64,000 nucleotides of DNA from Paramecium octaurelia (taxonomy: Eukaryota > Ciliophora > Oligohymenophorea > Peniculida > Parameciidae): positions 283,685 to 347,684 of the forward strand of contig CAJJDP010000033.1 of the NCBI GenBank assembly GCA_905182995.1, given 5' to 3'. The translations under genes were made by a program, and so were the position numbers. Below the pieces are notes generated by a model, which saw only the letters and a list, made by a program, of their open reading frames with translations, made no database searches and was not told the origin of the DNA. The stretch's first letter is position 1, and each line of letters starts with the position of its first letter. Of this stretch, positions 22,236-34,082 are shown piece by piece.

Positions 22236-24566
22236 ATGTTGTATGCTAAATTACAGTCCTATGTAGGAGAGGAATTCCTAATCAAGGCACTTCCCGCTTA
22301 GCTCTCCAACTTTCCTTCGGCAAGAGGAATTCGAGTGATGAAATGTCCAAATAATCCATTGATAATTGGAGAGTTGAAACTATCAGAAGAGCTTTATTAA
22401 TTCTCAATAATCCCTCATACAGAGTTATAAATTGAAAATTAGGTTGTCACAAAGGAAACTATTTTGACTAATTTTAGCAGAATCTACATACCATGTAAAG
22501 AATGTAGAACCAAACATTATTATACTTTTATTCTTCCATTGAGAGAGCCCTTAAAATATGAAGCATAAAGAGCAGCTTAAACATAATTTAATAGAGTTCA
22601 TGATAAAGTGTTATATGCAAAATGGACTTAAGAGGATAAAGAGATGCTCAAGAAATTGATCCTTTAATTTGGGTATGGGAGATGGAACAAATTGTAATAA
22701 CTAAAGTTTGCAAACAGGACAAAATAGGAGATAAAGGCATTTGCAAATTCTCTTTTAAGATCAATAGTTGAATTATTGGTAAATTACGATTTAGGCGCAG
22801 GAATAGTTAATTTAATAGAGGAAAACCCAGATGATCCTTATATTGAAACTAATCAAAGTATGCATAACTCAATACAATATTATAGAGGACTGGGAGTTGC
22901 AGAATCTAAAATAAAAGCTAATATCTATCAGTAAGAGAATTCTAATGTTGGCCAAAATTAGAGAGTTTATAAAAAAGTTTAAGGAGCATCAGCTAAAAAA
23001 TTTGGGAATTAAGGACAAATCTTAATGTAAGAATTAATGTTGATAAATAGTGAAATGGGATTATCTATTGGGATTCATTCCAAGTAGCTCTTTTTATTCA
23101 TAGAGACCATCTATTTGGTGGACCAGGAAACATGATAGTGATTTGATTAGAGGAGTGTATCAATATGGATACACAAATCATTTAATAATTAAGGAGGCTA
23201 GTGATCTATGTTTTAAAGACTTATCTACATGTAGACTAGATTGTATTATTACTTTTAGCTCAAAATTATTAAGAATTTCCATTTCCAGAAACATTGAATA
23301 AGAGAGTCAAGAAATTGGTATAGATAATATAAAAGTTTGATGGGTTTTATGATTTTGATAATTTGGCCTAAAGTGATGATGAAGAGGAAAAATCATGGTC
23401 AATTGCTGAAAAGTAGGCTTTATTTAATTTATTGTGTGATTATGGAGTACCTATTGGTGTTGATGGCAGGCAAAATTGGTAAGAACTCAAAGATAAGTTG
23501 ATACTAAAGATCAATAAATTTGATAAAAATCTGAATCAATTGGAGAAAATGGTTTAAACAATACGAACTAGATGTGAATAGATGTTAATGAAACATAAAG
23601 AGAAAGAATTTTTGGAAAGTGATTCAAGTGATCTAGAAATTGAGTAACCCCCATCATCAATTGGAGAAATTAGAGAAGAATAAGGAGATGAATTCCAGAT
23701 TTCATATTCAGACAGTCAAAAATTTAGTAAATAAACAAATATGTTGCATTTCATTAGAAAGAATATACTCCCTTAAAATCAGGCACTCTTCCAATAGCAT
23801 ATCCAATAAGTGGAAAAGGAATTGTTGATTGATATTCCTGAATATGATCCAAAGACTCACGACATTCAAATTATTATTACACTCTCTTAGACAGGATTTA
23901 ATGGACTGTAGCCTATCACCCTTAGTAATATCAATACCATTATGACTACTGAATAAATACTCAATAGAATTGAATAGTTATGCTCGTTTTTTAAGAAAAT
24001 TAGAGATCAAACTAATATTAAAAGGAAACCAGAATTAAAGGATGATTAATAAAAAAAAATTAAACCTAATTCTACAGGTGGAGTGAATGAAATCTAATTA
24101 CCTTACTAAGTCAGTACTAGTCTAAAATTAGTAAGTCTTGGTAGAATCATACCAAGTCCTGCCTATCATAGTGAACATAATCTATTTCCAGTAGGATATA
24201 AAAGTATTAGAACACATGCAAGCATGTTTACAAAAGGTAAGAGATGCCAGTACACTTGTGAAATCTAAGAGGGTAGTGATGGAAAACCTTTATTTAAAGT
24301 AACTAGCGAAGAAGATGTAGAAAATCCTATAATTAAAAATAGCTGCACTGGTTGCTGGGTATAAATCTAGTCTTACATATTAGGTTCATATTTACAATAG
24401 AATCAATGAATTGTAGGAACATAAAAAATCCAAGGTTACGATCAGTGGTACAGATAGATTTGGATTACTAGAAGCTAATGTCCAAAGATATTTGGAAGAA
24501 TTACCAAATGCGGAAATGTGTTCTAAATATAAATTTAAATATAGAAATGTTGCTTAAGATTTTTGA
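22236..24566 (+). CDS. SANT/Myb-like plus FYRN-FYRC chromatin protein
   Basis: About 745 residues; introns at 22965-22983, 23027-23050, 23210-23234 and 24359-24383. Three SANT/Myb-like segments can be seen: KWTQEDKEMLKKLILQFGYG (about residue 130), WWTRKHDSDLIRGVYQYGY (about 265) and WSIAEKQALFNLLCDYGV (about 365). The second and third resemble the C-terminal SANT-like parts of chromodomain helicases. The C-terminus is a FYR module: SLGRIIPSPAYHSEHNLFPV with YTCEIQEG (FYRN), then SGTDRFGLLEANVQRYLEEL with LPNAEMCSKY (FYRC). FYRN/FYRC occur in trithorax/MLL-type and other nuclear chromatin proteins. No SET or helicase domain is present. The product probably acts in the nucleus as a chromatin-complex subunit. 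Confidence 0.85.
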
Positions 24567-24644
24567 ATTGTAGAATATAAATTATTTAATATTTGTTTAC
24601 ATAATTTGTTAGAATTAATTTAGATCATAAAATATTACTTAATT

Positions 24645-26192
24645 TCAATACTTTCGATTCAATTTTAATTAGGATTTAGTTGTTCTATGCAGTTTCTTTA
24701 AATCATCTAAATATTTCCTTTATTCATCCAATCTTCCTGTTCTCTAACATAAAGATCTTTCTCCAATAAATGAACTATCATTCTTAACATACTCAATATC
24801 TGAATGTTTGTTCATTGTTTCTGATAATCTACTTTATTCAACTCCTCTATTTATAAGGTCTACTTTTTAGAAATTAGACTTTAAGCATTGCAATTCAAGT
24901 TATCTGATGCTGGAATGTTGTTTTTTAATAGTTTCTATGCTCTAACTCAATTCTTGACTCAATCCATCAATAAGTTCTTGATTTTCCTCTCGAATCTTTT
25001 ATTCTAGTAATAGGACTTTCTCTTCAATAACCTTCATTTATTTTTGATTGAACTACAATAAAGACTATACTTTATCTGTTAATGTACTCAATCCCTATTT
25101 TGCATTTTTCAATTAGATTTTATATTTTTCTTTTGAATTGATAGCCTAAAACAATTGATTTTAGAAGTTTTATTCTGTTTATTCAATATTTTATTATATC
25201 AGATCCAATTTGCATGCTATATCTTACAATTATTCATCTTTTATCCTAATAATTGATTCCTACTCAGATTTCTAATTTAGAACTTCTTTAATTTTATTTT
25301 CGTATTCTTCCTCCAAAACTTTATAAAATTGCACATCCTTCCGTAACTTATTGATTTATTGACTAGTCACTTCATTTAATTATTGATGCTACTTCTTAAT
25401 CTCAATAGTTTCAGCCTACAATTCCTATTTGGTTTTTGAGAGCATAGTATGAAATCCCTTCACTAGATCACTCATTAATTAAGTCTTGAATTATTCCAAT
25501 ATTTGCATTCTTATCTTAACCTCAGCCTGTAATCCAGAGAGTTCAATTCTTAATGATCCTACTTGCTCATGCAATTGATAAAGCTGAGAAGGAGAGATAT
25601 TCCTATGTTAGGATGTCTCTTTATTCATTACTACTTGTTGTAGTTCCTCTATTTGATTTTTGTATTATAAATTCATTTCTTATTCATATTGCAGTTATTA
25701 GCTTATTTCTACATTCTCATCCGAAAGCTCTTTAATAGCTTGTTCTGCCTTAACTAAGTTATCAGATAATAATTCAAACTTCTCCATTTTGGATTGAATC
25801 TCATTCAAGATGAAATTCTTTTCTTCCAATTCATCCTATAAGAGATCCCTTTGATGTTACAACTCAGCTATTTATTTGACATATCTAGCTTCCGAAGTAG
25901 ATAGGCCATTGATCAATTATTTATCATTCTCTTTATTATGCAATTTATAGTTCTCCTCTATTAGATGTTGCAATTATTATTCTGTTTCCTTGATGTATCC
26001 GGTTTCTATCAATGTATACAGCCGGTTTTGGAGATCAATACAAGTCTATGATATATTTTCAATTTACTTCATCCTCATTGTGATTCATTAACTTTAAGGG
26101 CAATTCGCAATAGAGAAACTAATGGAGATCATTCAATCTAGTTATTCAAAATAATGATACCTGTCTAAATAATTTTATTTCATTTCCTCCAT
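24645..26192 (-). CDS. Long coiled-coil protein
   Basis: About 500 residues with two N-terminal introns (26138-26160 and 26046-26067). Apart from the first ~45 residues it is nearly all heptad-repeat coiled coil (QHLIEENYKLHNKENDKQL, EELQQVVMNKE, LRIELSGLQAEVKIRMQILE). The C-terminus becomes less regular (RQLELQCLKSNF) and ends KLNRKY. No catalytic domain. Families such as golgins, centrosomal proteins and BicD-like adaptors look like this, but no diagnostic motif is visible. It is 78 nt from the convergent FYR gene. Confidence 0.75.
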
Positions 26193-26363
26193 TCTTTGAA
26201 TTCAAAATTTAATATTAAATAAAGCGCAATTCAAAATAACCATTCTATTTAATCGAATTATCCATCTTTTTATTGTAATGGGAATCAAATGATTACAATA
26301 TTATGTTAATACATAACAAACTCAAATACAAAATTATGTACTCAATTTAGTATTAATTAATCA

Positions 26364-27218
26364 ATGAGTAGATTCTCTATTTTATCGAATGATATGGACA
26401 AGGTGCATTCTGTCTAAGGGACAAGTCTTTGGTTAGGAAGTTTGAAGGCTGCCAAGAATTCTTGTCTTTTACGATTAAATAACATCAAAACTGTGATCAC
26501 AGTAGCCAATAATATCACTCTTAAAATAGAGAATTTCAAGCATCATGTATTTAATAATTATATGATAGATTTTTAGTATTGAAGATAGTACTTCATTTCG
26601 CATAATTGATTATTTCTAACAAATTAATGAAGTTATAGAAGAGGGATTAAGAAATGGATCAGTTTTGGTACATTGCGTGGCAGGAATTTCCAGATCAAGT
26701 GCATGTGTGATAGCCTATTTGATGTAGTCTCAAGGATGGTCATATGAAAAAACATATTACTATGTGAAAGAAAAACGATTAACAATTAATCCCAATCCAG
26801 GTTTCAAGAAATAGTTGATTCAATATAGCAAAATATTAGAAAAGCTTTAAAATACTAAGAGTTCAAATGAGTCAACTCAATCGAGCAGATAATTGCCTTC
26901 TCCTAGAAACATGTAGAATATTTACATTTTATAATCATTAGACATTAATCCCCATAGGATTTTATTTTGCAATTAATCAAAAATAACATTAAGTCACCAA
27001 GCAGAAAGATAGAATAATTAGATTAATCTTCAACGATGGAGGACAGAGAAATATACAGATTTTAATTGGCATAAAAATTGTTTGCTCAGAGTCTACAGAG
27101 CAATAGTAAAAAGACAGTTCAAAAAATGTCTGACCAATTTACAATTAATACTCCTCCTATCAAAATGAATATCTGCAACACCATTGATTACTTTTCATAA
27201 ACTGATAGACTATTTTGA
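26364..27218 (+). CDS. Dual-specificity protein phosphatase
   Basis: About 267 residues; introns 26547-26568 (22 nt) and 26913-26941 (29 nt). Residues about 12-160 form a dual-specificity phosphatase domain: TSLWLGSLKAAKNSCLLRLN, IKTVITVANN, then the active-site loop VHCVAGISRSSACVIAYLM, which contains the CxxGxSRS signature with catalytic Cys and Arg. The closing NPNPGFKKQLIQY is typical of the family. The ~100-residue C-terminal extension is Gln/Ser-rich (SPSRKIEQLDQSSTMEDREI) and unlike known DSP domains. It probably dephosphorylates Tyr/Thr in signalling proteins; the substrate is unknown. Confidence 0.9.
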
Positions 27219-27257
27219 ATATAACTATTATTATTTAACAACTATCTTTATAAATAA

Positions 27258-28068
27258 ATGTAAATATCACATCAATCATTATCCCTTACAGGATGGCTAC
27301 ATGAATAAGATCAATAGAATTTGCCACAAATTTATTAAGTAGTGAATTGTAATTCTATTTCAATTAATATTATATCATAGAGATTGTTAACAGGAAGCAA
27401 CAAGCATAGAAGAGAAGTGTGAGTTTGTGCTAAAGAAGGTAAGATTATGAACCAAATAAATCAAGTATTTCATTTTATTATTCCAGATCTTATTGATTAG
27501 ACCAGGAACTAAAGTTCAATATTTAGACCCCCAAGAGTTCCAACCACTTAAAACAAGATCTTAGAATTAAAAAAAGTTATGGAATTTCTGTAGCACAATG
27601 AACAATATAAATATGATACTCATAGAGTATTCAATTTAAATGATCCTAAGTTTTAAAAGGAGACTTTATCAATCATTGAACAGAAGAAGGAATAGTTTAA
27701 AATCAGATTAAAGTATTGTTTATCTCAAAAATAGTCAATAATAAAATAAAAGATACTTAATACCACTCTCGGAAATCAATTCTACTAACACCTCGACTGA
27801 TAGACAAAAATATAGTAAGACAAAAAACCAGCAGAAAAAAACTCATTTTAAAACAGATTAACAATTTGAAATTAAAAAATCCAACTCGACAAACAGAATT
27901 TAGAGTATCAAAGATATTATGCCCAAAATTTTAAAGCATAATGAAACTCCTGGTACAATAAATACATAAGTCATATAAAAAGGATTAGAATTTTTATAAT
28001 AAATGGTAGAAAGACAAAAGGAGAACATCTAGCATTATTTACCAAAACAATAAAAATATTTGAAATGA
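27258..28068 (+). CDS. Basic Gln/Lys-rich hypothetical protein
   Basis: Starts 39 nt after the phosphatase stop. Removing introns 27349-27380 (32 nt), 27465-27486 (22 nt) and 27713-27734 (22 nt) gives 244 residues with no frameshift (MQISHQSLSLTGWLHEQDQQ..., LIDQTRNQSSIFRPPRV, ILELKKVMEFLQ). The rest is basic and Gln/Ser/Thr-rich, ending LPKQQKYLK. No domain recognised. The three-intron model is supported because only this combination keeps all exons protein-like. Confidence 0.65.
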
Positions 28069-28804
28069 TTTAGTAGTACTACTCGAATTTTAATTATAAT
28101 ATTTAAAAACACATTCAATTATTCCATAAAATATAATAATTATAATTGAACTCCCTTCGCATAGTTAAACCATACTATTTTTTTGGTCAATTCTATTCAT
28201 CAATTTTAACATAATTTTTGTTTTATAATGTGCCATTTTTATTTTATATCTATGTACTTTATTGAGTTTGGGTATACATCAATATTGTTCAAACTAATAC
28301 TTTTTACGATTCTATTAGATTAGTTAAGAACTCCTTTAATGTTTATTTAATTGCACATAATAAAGAATTATAATTATTTAAAAATGAATGAGTAACTTTT
28401 CTTTGTTCTATATAACAAGATAAAAATCTGAAAATGTACTTAAAAGCATTGAAACCACTATTTTAATAGTTAATTAAGCGCGTTCTTTTTACTTGTCAAG
28501 AATTTTAAGATTTTTATTTCATTTTGTTTATCTAAATAGCCTTACATCAATGAATTATCGATTCATATAAAAAAAATATTAACTGATTTCCTAGCTTTTC
28601 TTTGATTCCACAAGAACGATGTTATATTTTGATACAAGAAAGAACGATTTAGAGAATTGCAAATTTATTATGGTTTCACTGATTTTAAGTATATCCAATT
28701 ATGAAAAAAGTAATAAATTGTTATATTGATATGAGTTATCAATTTTACTCAGACTGATTGATATATCTTTCATTTATTGTAGATTAAAATATATAAAATT
28801 TTAA
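28069..28804. other. Intergenic, no gene seen
   Basis: About 735 nt, extremely AT-rich, between two convergent genes. TGA occurs often in all frames and no RNA structure or repeat stands out. Confidence 0.6.
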
Positions 28805-29450
28805 TCAAATTGAATTAAATTAAGGCAGGGAAAGGATGCTTTTGATTAAATGGGCTGTATTTTTCACATAAAATTGTGTCAATATTTTTATAAATATAAG
28901 CATCACATTAATTTGGAAGTCAAATTGCTAAAATTACTAAAATTATATATTAAAATTACTTAGATGAAGAAACTAAAAAATATCAATTTCGATAAGCGTT
29001 CATACAATCGGTATTATTTAAGGTTATAAGCTTAATAGGAGAAATAATAAATAGCAAGATTGCTAGCAACGTTTAGGATTGTTACAAACCAAAATAAACT
29101 AATTTCTATATCGAGACGAAGAACTATTTTTAACTAAATCATGAAACTATTTTTACTTTATTAATAATATTTTTAGAATTTATTATATTGATTATTAATG
29201 ATATTGTACTTAATAATGCATGGATTATAAGTATTACCATTATCGTTGATTATTACTTTAAAAATACTTGTATAATTGAATAGTAGAACAAGTAAATTGC
29301 AAAGTGGATGTAATTATAGGCTACTTCTTCAATGGTTTCATTTTATTAATGATATTCTTCAATTACGTTGAGAGTGCCATCTGAATTTGATAGAATATTT
29401 TCATCAATCTCAATTGCTTTATCATCTTCTAAGTTTTTATTAATTGACAT
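28805..29450 (-). CDS. Small multipass membrane protein
   Basis: With introns 29134-29156 and 28937-28959 (23 nt each) the product is 199 residues. An acidic N-terminus (MSINKNLEDDKAIEIDENIL) is followed by at least four hydrophobic helices: NYIHFAIYLFYYSIIQVF, TIMVILIIHALLSTISLIIN, ISLFWFVTILNVASNLAIYY and LIFFSFFIQ. If the second intron is not removed the protein ends at 28903 with a slightly different last helix. No family recognised. The left edge of duplicated block 2 (29210) falls inside this gene. Confidence 0.65.
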
Positions 29451-30544
29451 TTATAGTTATATTAATAAATTATATTCATAATTTTTAAAAAGACAATTCG
29501 ACTGATTGTTCTTCTTCAATAATGTATAATGGAGATTAATAATTCTAATTTAATTTGCTTCTTTGACTTTGCTCTACTTATTAATCTTCCTACTCATCTG
29601 GTAATTTGAGACATAATAGATCTTCCACTTCCTTTGTTAAGGTATCTATAGTCTTTTAATCAACTTGTTCTTAAGGTGGAGAATCATGGATGAAAAGATT
29701 GTATAACTTGTCATCTATTTGAATTTTAGATTCGTTTTATTCAAGGTCCAACCATTTTTATTCGAATGACTATAAATATGAATCTTACTCAAAGTTACCT
29801 TTTTCTCCTCCTTCCAATTTCTTTTTTGTAGAACTTGTAATTTATTAATGTTGCTATATCTGACTTGTTCAATCTTAGAATCAATCTAATTGATCTCATT
29901 TTCAATTGACAACTTCTCCTATTACAACTTGAGCATTTGTGGCAATAGTGAAGTGTCTTATGTAATAAATTGTTTTTTCTTTTTCTCCTCTTGTTCTTAT
30001 ATTTATTTTTTCATTTACACTAATTAGTTAATCTAATTTTGTAACTCCTCCTTTTACGATTACATGCACTGAATCTAGTCCTATTCGTGAATCATCTTTA
30101 ATTATTTCAAGGATAATGTTTAACTTCTAACTGTATCACATTACAACATCTAAATTGATTATTGCTTTTTCAATTAGGTTCTACTAATGATACACCCTGC
30201 ATTTGAACTAATCATGCTAACATTGTTAATGTTCTTGTCTTGTTCCTTCATTATGCATGAATTGTTTTTCTTTCGTTTGAAAAGACCCTTATTTTAATCA
30301 GGAATATTGAGCTTTTAACATATCTATTCGTATAGGTATGCATAATACTTTGTCTATTTTTTACATTCTCTCTTTAAGCGATTTCATTTTTGAATTAATT
30401 AACTATAATTATGTTAAAAAATTTATTAATCAATAACATAGTATGGCAATTCTATTTTAATAATATTTTAAATTAAATCATCTACTTAATAATTATTTAA
30501 CAACAATATCCATTGAAGGTCTCTTGGTTTCCTCCTTACTCCTC
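29210..30544. repeat. Duplicated block 2, left copy (1,335 bp)
   Basis: Reads identical to 30546-31880, offset 1,336, with a single N at 30545 between. The left copy starts inside the membrane-protein gene, contains the whole coiled-coil gene (29476-30387) and ends with the last 67 nt of the LRR kinase gene (30478-30544). Same signature as blocks 1 and 3. Confidence 0.95.
29476..30387 (-). CDS. Coiled-coil protein, left copy in duplicated block 2
   Basis: Same gene as 30812-31723, described there. Probably a single gene written twice by the assembly. Confidence 0.7.
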
Positions 30545-30545
30545 N

Positions 30546-30786
30546 TTAATAATGCATGGATTATAAGTATTACCATTATCGTTGATTATTACTTTAAAAA
30601 TACTTGTATAATTGAATAGTAGAACAAGTAAATTGCAAAGTGGATGTAATTATAGGCTACTTCTTCAATGGTTTCATTTTATTAATGATATTCTTCAATT
30701 ACGTTGAGAGTGCCATCTGAATTTGATAGAATATTTTCATCAATCTCAATTGCTTTATCATCTTCTAAGTTTTTATTAATTGACAT
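30546..30786 (-). pseudogene. Truncated duplicate of the multipass membrane protein gene (assembly copy)
   Basis: Identical to the first 241 nt of the gene at 28805-29450 and cut by the N at 30545. It shows no decay, so it is an assembly copy and not a true pseudogene. Confidence 0.85.
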
Positions 30787-30811
30787 TTATAGTTATATTA
30801 ATAAATTATAT

Positions 30812-31723
30812 TCATAATTTTTAAAAAGACAATTCGACTGATTGTTCTTCTTCAATAATGTATAATGGAGATTAATAATTCTAATTTAATTTGCTTCTTT
30901 GACTTTGCTCTACTTATTAATCTTCCTACTCATCTGGTAATTTGAGACATAATAGATCTTCCACTTCCTTTGTTAAGGTATCTATAGTCTTTTAATCAAC
31001 TTGTTCTTAAGGTGGAGAATCATGGATGAAAAGATTGTATAACTTGTCATCTATTTGAATTTTAGATTCGTTTTATTCAAGGTCCAACCATTTTTATTCG
31101 AATGACTATAAATATGAATCTTACTCAAAGTTACCTTTTTCTCCTCCTTCCAATTTCTTTTTTGTAGAACTTGTAATTTATTAATGTTGCTATATCTGAC
31201 TTGTTCAATCTTAGAATCAATCTAATTGATCTCATTTTCAATTGACAACTTCTCCTATTACAACTTGAGCATTTGTGGCAATAGTGAAGTGTCTTATGTA
31301 ATAAATTGTTTTTTCTTTTTCTCCTCTTGTTCTTATATTTATTTTTTCATTTACACTAATTAGTTAATCTAATTTTGTAACTCCTCCTTTTACGATTACA
31401 TGCACTGAATCTAGTCCTATTCGTGAATCATCTTTAATTATTTCAAGGATAATGTTTAACTTCTAACTGTATCACATTACAACATCTAAATTGATTATTG
31501 CTTTTTCAATTAGGTTCTACTAATGATACACCCTGCATTTGAACTAATCATGCTAACATTGTTAATGTTCTTGTCTTGTTCCTTCATTATGCATGAATTG
31601 TTTTTCTTTCGTTTGAAAAGACCCTTATTTTAATCAGGAATATTGAGCTTTTAACATATCTATTCGTATAGGTATGCATAATACTTTGTCTATTTTTTAC
31701 ATTCTCTCTTTAAGCGATTTCAT
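30812..31723 (-). CDS. Coiled-coil protein (285 aa)
   Basis: Introns 31660-31684 (25 nt) and 31106-31134 (29 nt) give a 285-residue protein. The N-terminus MKSLKERMQKIDKICQKLNI is followed by a long Gln/Lys-rich coiled coil (KQLKMIHEQDQIQ, MLKLQQEKLSIENEINQIDS). The tail is acidic (DTLTKEVEDLLCLKLPDEQE...). No catalytic motif or known domain. It lies 26 nt upstream of the membrane protein gene in the left copy and about 90 nt downstream of the LRR kinase. Confidence 0.7.
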
Positions 31724-31813
31724 TTTTGAATTAATTAACTATAATTATGTTAAAAAATTTATTAATCAATAACATAGTATGGCAATTCTATTTTAATAAT
31801 ATTTTAAATTAAA

Positions 31814-33163
31814 TCATCTACTTAATAATTATTTAACAACAATATCCATTGAAGGTCTCTTGGTTTCCTCCTTACTCCTCAATTCATTCACTAATTGCAT
31901 AATATTCTTTGGCACATTCCTACCAGGCAATTACTCATTCTTCATTGCCTTCTAAACAATCTCTTGCATCTCCAAACAATCCCAAGGTACCTCTCTAGCG
32001 AATATCTCCCATAACAACGTTCCATAAGCAAACAGATCTACTCCTTTGTCATAAGCCTTTAATACTCCATATAATATACTTACTCGTTTAGCAAATAACT
32101 CTGGAGCCATGTATGTTGGAGTCCCACTAAATTATTAATAACCTTAATTTAACTCGGACTAAACTAATCAAATCCAATATTTACACATCTTTTTGTTAAA
32201 CCAAAATCACATAATTTCACCGTCTATCCTTATAGTAAAATATTGTGTGACTTGATGTCTCTGTGTACAACACCAGCTTAATGCATATATTGCAAAGCTC
32301 TAGCAATTTATACGGAAATAGTATATTTGAATTGATCTGAAATTTAATGACTAATTGATCAGTGTTGTCTTACTTGGTCTTATGCAATAGATGATACAAA
32401 CTTCCTCCTTGAATAAATTCTGTTGCTATCACCAAATTAGGTGGTTTTGTACAACATGCCATTAATAAAACTATATTTGGATGCCTTAATAAAGATAGCA
32501 TTTCAATTTCGTTATTGATTTCATCTAATAATTGTTAAGTAATATTTGGATTAAAGATCTTTTTTATTGCAATCTAATTTACATTTATGCTCTTACTTCA
32601 GTACCTCTAAAATATCCTCGATGCACAATTGAAAAGCCACCTTAAGAAATGATTTCATGAACCTCAAATTCATTTGAATCTACTTCCAAAACATGGTTTG
32701 TATGTTACAATTCTTGTATTTATCGAATTGCTCTGCTTTATGTTTTTGGTCTTTCTGGAACAATTTGCTGTTCCTATTTTTATTGCTGATTAGATCCTGG
32801 ACTAATTTGAAACAACTTTTGCAAAATCTAGTTTAATTATGGTTAATGAAAATGCCCATTTAATGTTTAGAATTTAGTTATTAGAGGATTATTGCTTAAG
32901 TTTAAGCTCTATAAGTTTGGCATGTTTAATAGTTCTTCAGGTATTTCTTCAATGCAATTATTGCTTAAATCTAATTCTTTTAAAGTTGTCAATTAAAATA
33001 TTCTAGGCTCAATAGATGTAATCTTATTGTAGCTCAGATCTAAATGAACAAGTTTTAATTAGTAAATCTCAGGTGGGATACTTATCATTTATTTGGCAGA
33101 AAGATTTAAACGAGGTTCACCTGATCGTTTAATTCTCCTTATAATCAATTAAATATCCTCCAT
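31814..33163 (-). CDS. Leucine-rich-repeat protein kinase (TKL type)
   Basis: 417 residues; introns 32574-32596, 32351-32373, 32164-32186 and 32057-32083. The N-terminal ~100 residues carry four to five LRRs (LVHLDLSYNKITSIEPRIF, LKELDLSNNCIEEIPEELL, LQSLNLSNNPL). The kinase domain then has ISQGGFSIVHRGYF (Gly loop), IAIKKI (Lys), VHRDIKSHNILL (catalytic loop), KLCDFGLTK, GTPTYMAPELF and DLFAYGTLLWEIFAREVPWD. The last motif is characteristic of tyrosine-kinase-like (TKL) Ser/Thr kinases. All catalytic residues are present. Unlike most LRR kinases it has no signal peptide or membrane segment, so it is cytosolic. The stop lies inside duplicated block 2. Confidence 0.92.
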
Positions 33164-33516
33164 ACTTTATATAATATTATAAGTAATAAATATTATTGAA
33201 TTATCATCAATACATTGGAAAATTCAATATTATCTATAATATAGTAAAGTTAGATTTTATTTTTTATTCTCTTTTATCTTTTTAGACTCTTCAGCCTAAA
33301 TTTAATAATGATCATCCTTTTTTTAGCAACTTTTATTTTGACATAAGAATTTTACTAAATAATTGAGATTAGTTTTTAAGATCAGTTTGTGTTCATATTG
33401 TTGTAAGAAAAATTTCTTAGGTTTTAGTATTTTGATTGAAATATTTATTATAAGGTTACTAGTATTATAATAAGTGTTAAGAAATATAATAAAAATTACA
33501 GAATATTATTTTACTA
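33164..33516. other. Divergent intergenic region
   Basis: About 350 nt between the start codons of the LRR kinase and the next plus-strand gene. It must hold both promoters; no motif stands out. Confidence 0.5.
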
Positions 33517-34071
33517 ATGAATTATGATGATCCATAATTTACGTTATTGAACATGGACGATGAGTATGAACTATTGAATAAAGAATAAACAAATGGTTTG
33601 AATCTTGAACCTTGGAACGGGAATTCTGATAAAGCATTTTTAGCAAAGAAACAACTAAAATTACCAAAACATATTAACTTTAAAATTAAGACTCCATCCA
33701 GAACAACTACTCAATAACGCAGACGTTCTATAGAGACGATTTAACCATCTCATTAAGAAAGCTGCCCAAAAATAGAGATGAAGACTCCTACTCAATCATT
33801 TTAGATGACTAGTTTATCTCCTAGGAAAAACTCTACTCATCAGTATAAACAAAGCTGTTTGAAATTGATGTTCAAAAAACAAATCCAATCGAATTTATTA
33901 ACTTGGTCAGACTATTACAAACTTATATAAAGAAATCATAATCAATAAGTTGTGAATTATAACCTTATTGGTTATAATATTTAACCATTAAAATTAGAGG
34001 AACGATAAAATCTATTCAATAAGTTTAGAATGAAAATAACATAAAATACTAAAAACAAAACTGATTATTGA
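33517..34071 (+). CDS. Small basic hypothetical protein (184 aa)
   Basis: An uninterrupted 185-codon frame. The first part has an acidic patch (LNMDDEYELLNKE). The middle is Ser/Thr/Pro-rich (KTPSRTTTQQRRRSIETI, SLSPRKNSTH), looking like a phosphorylation-prone linker. A more ordered basic C-terminus follows (LKLMFKKQIQSNLLTWSDYY). No domain recognised. The stop is only 11 nt from the stop of the convergent importin-alpha-like gene. Confidence 0.65.
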
Positions 34072-34082
34072 ATTCATTTCAA

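Larger units (their letters stand above)
30546..31880. repeat. Duplicated block 2, right copy
   Basis: Second copy of 29210-30544; this copy continues into the intact LRR kinase gene on its right. Confidence 0.95.
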
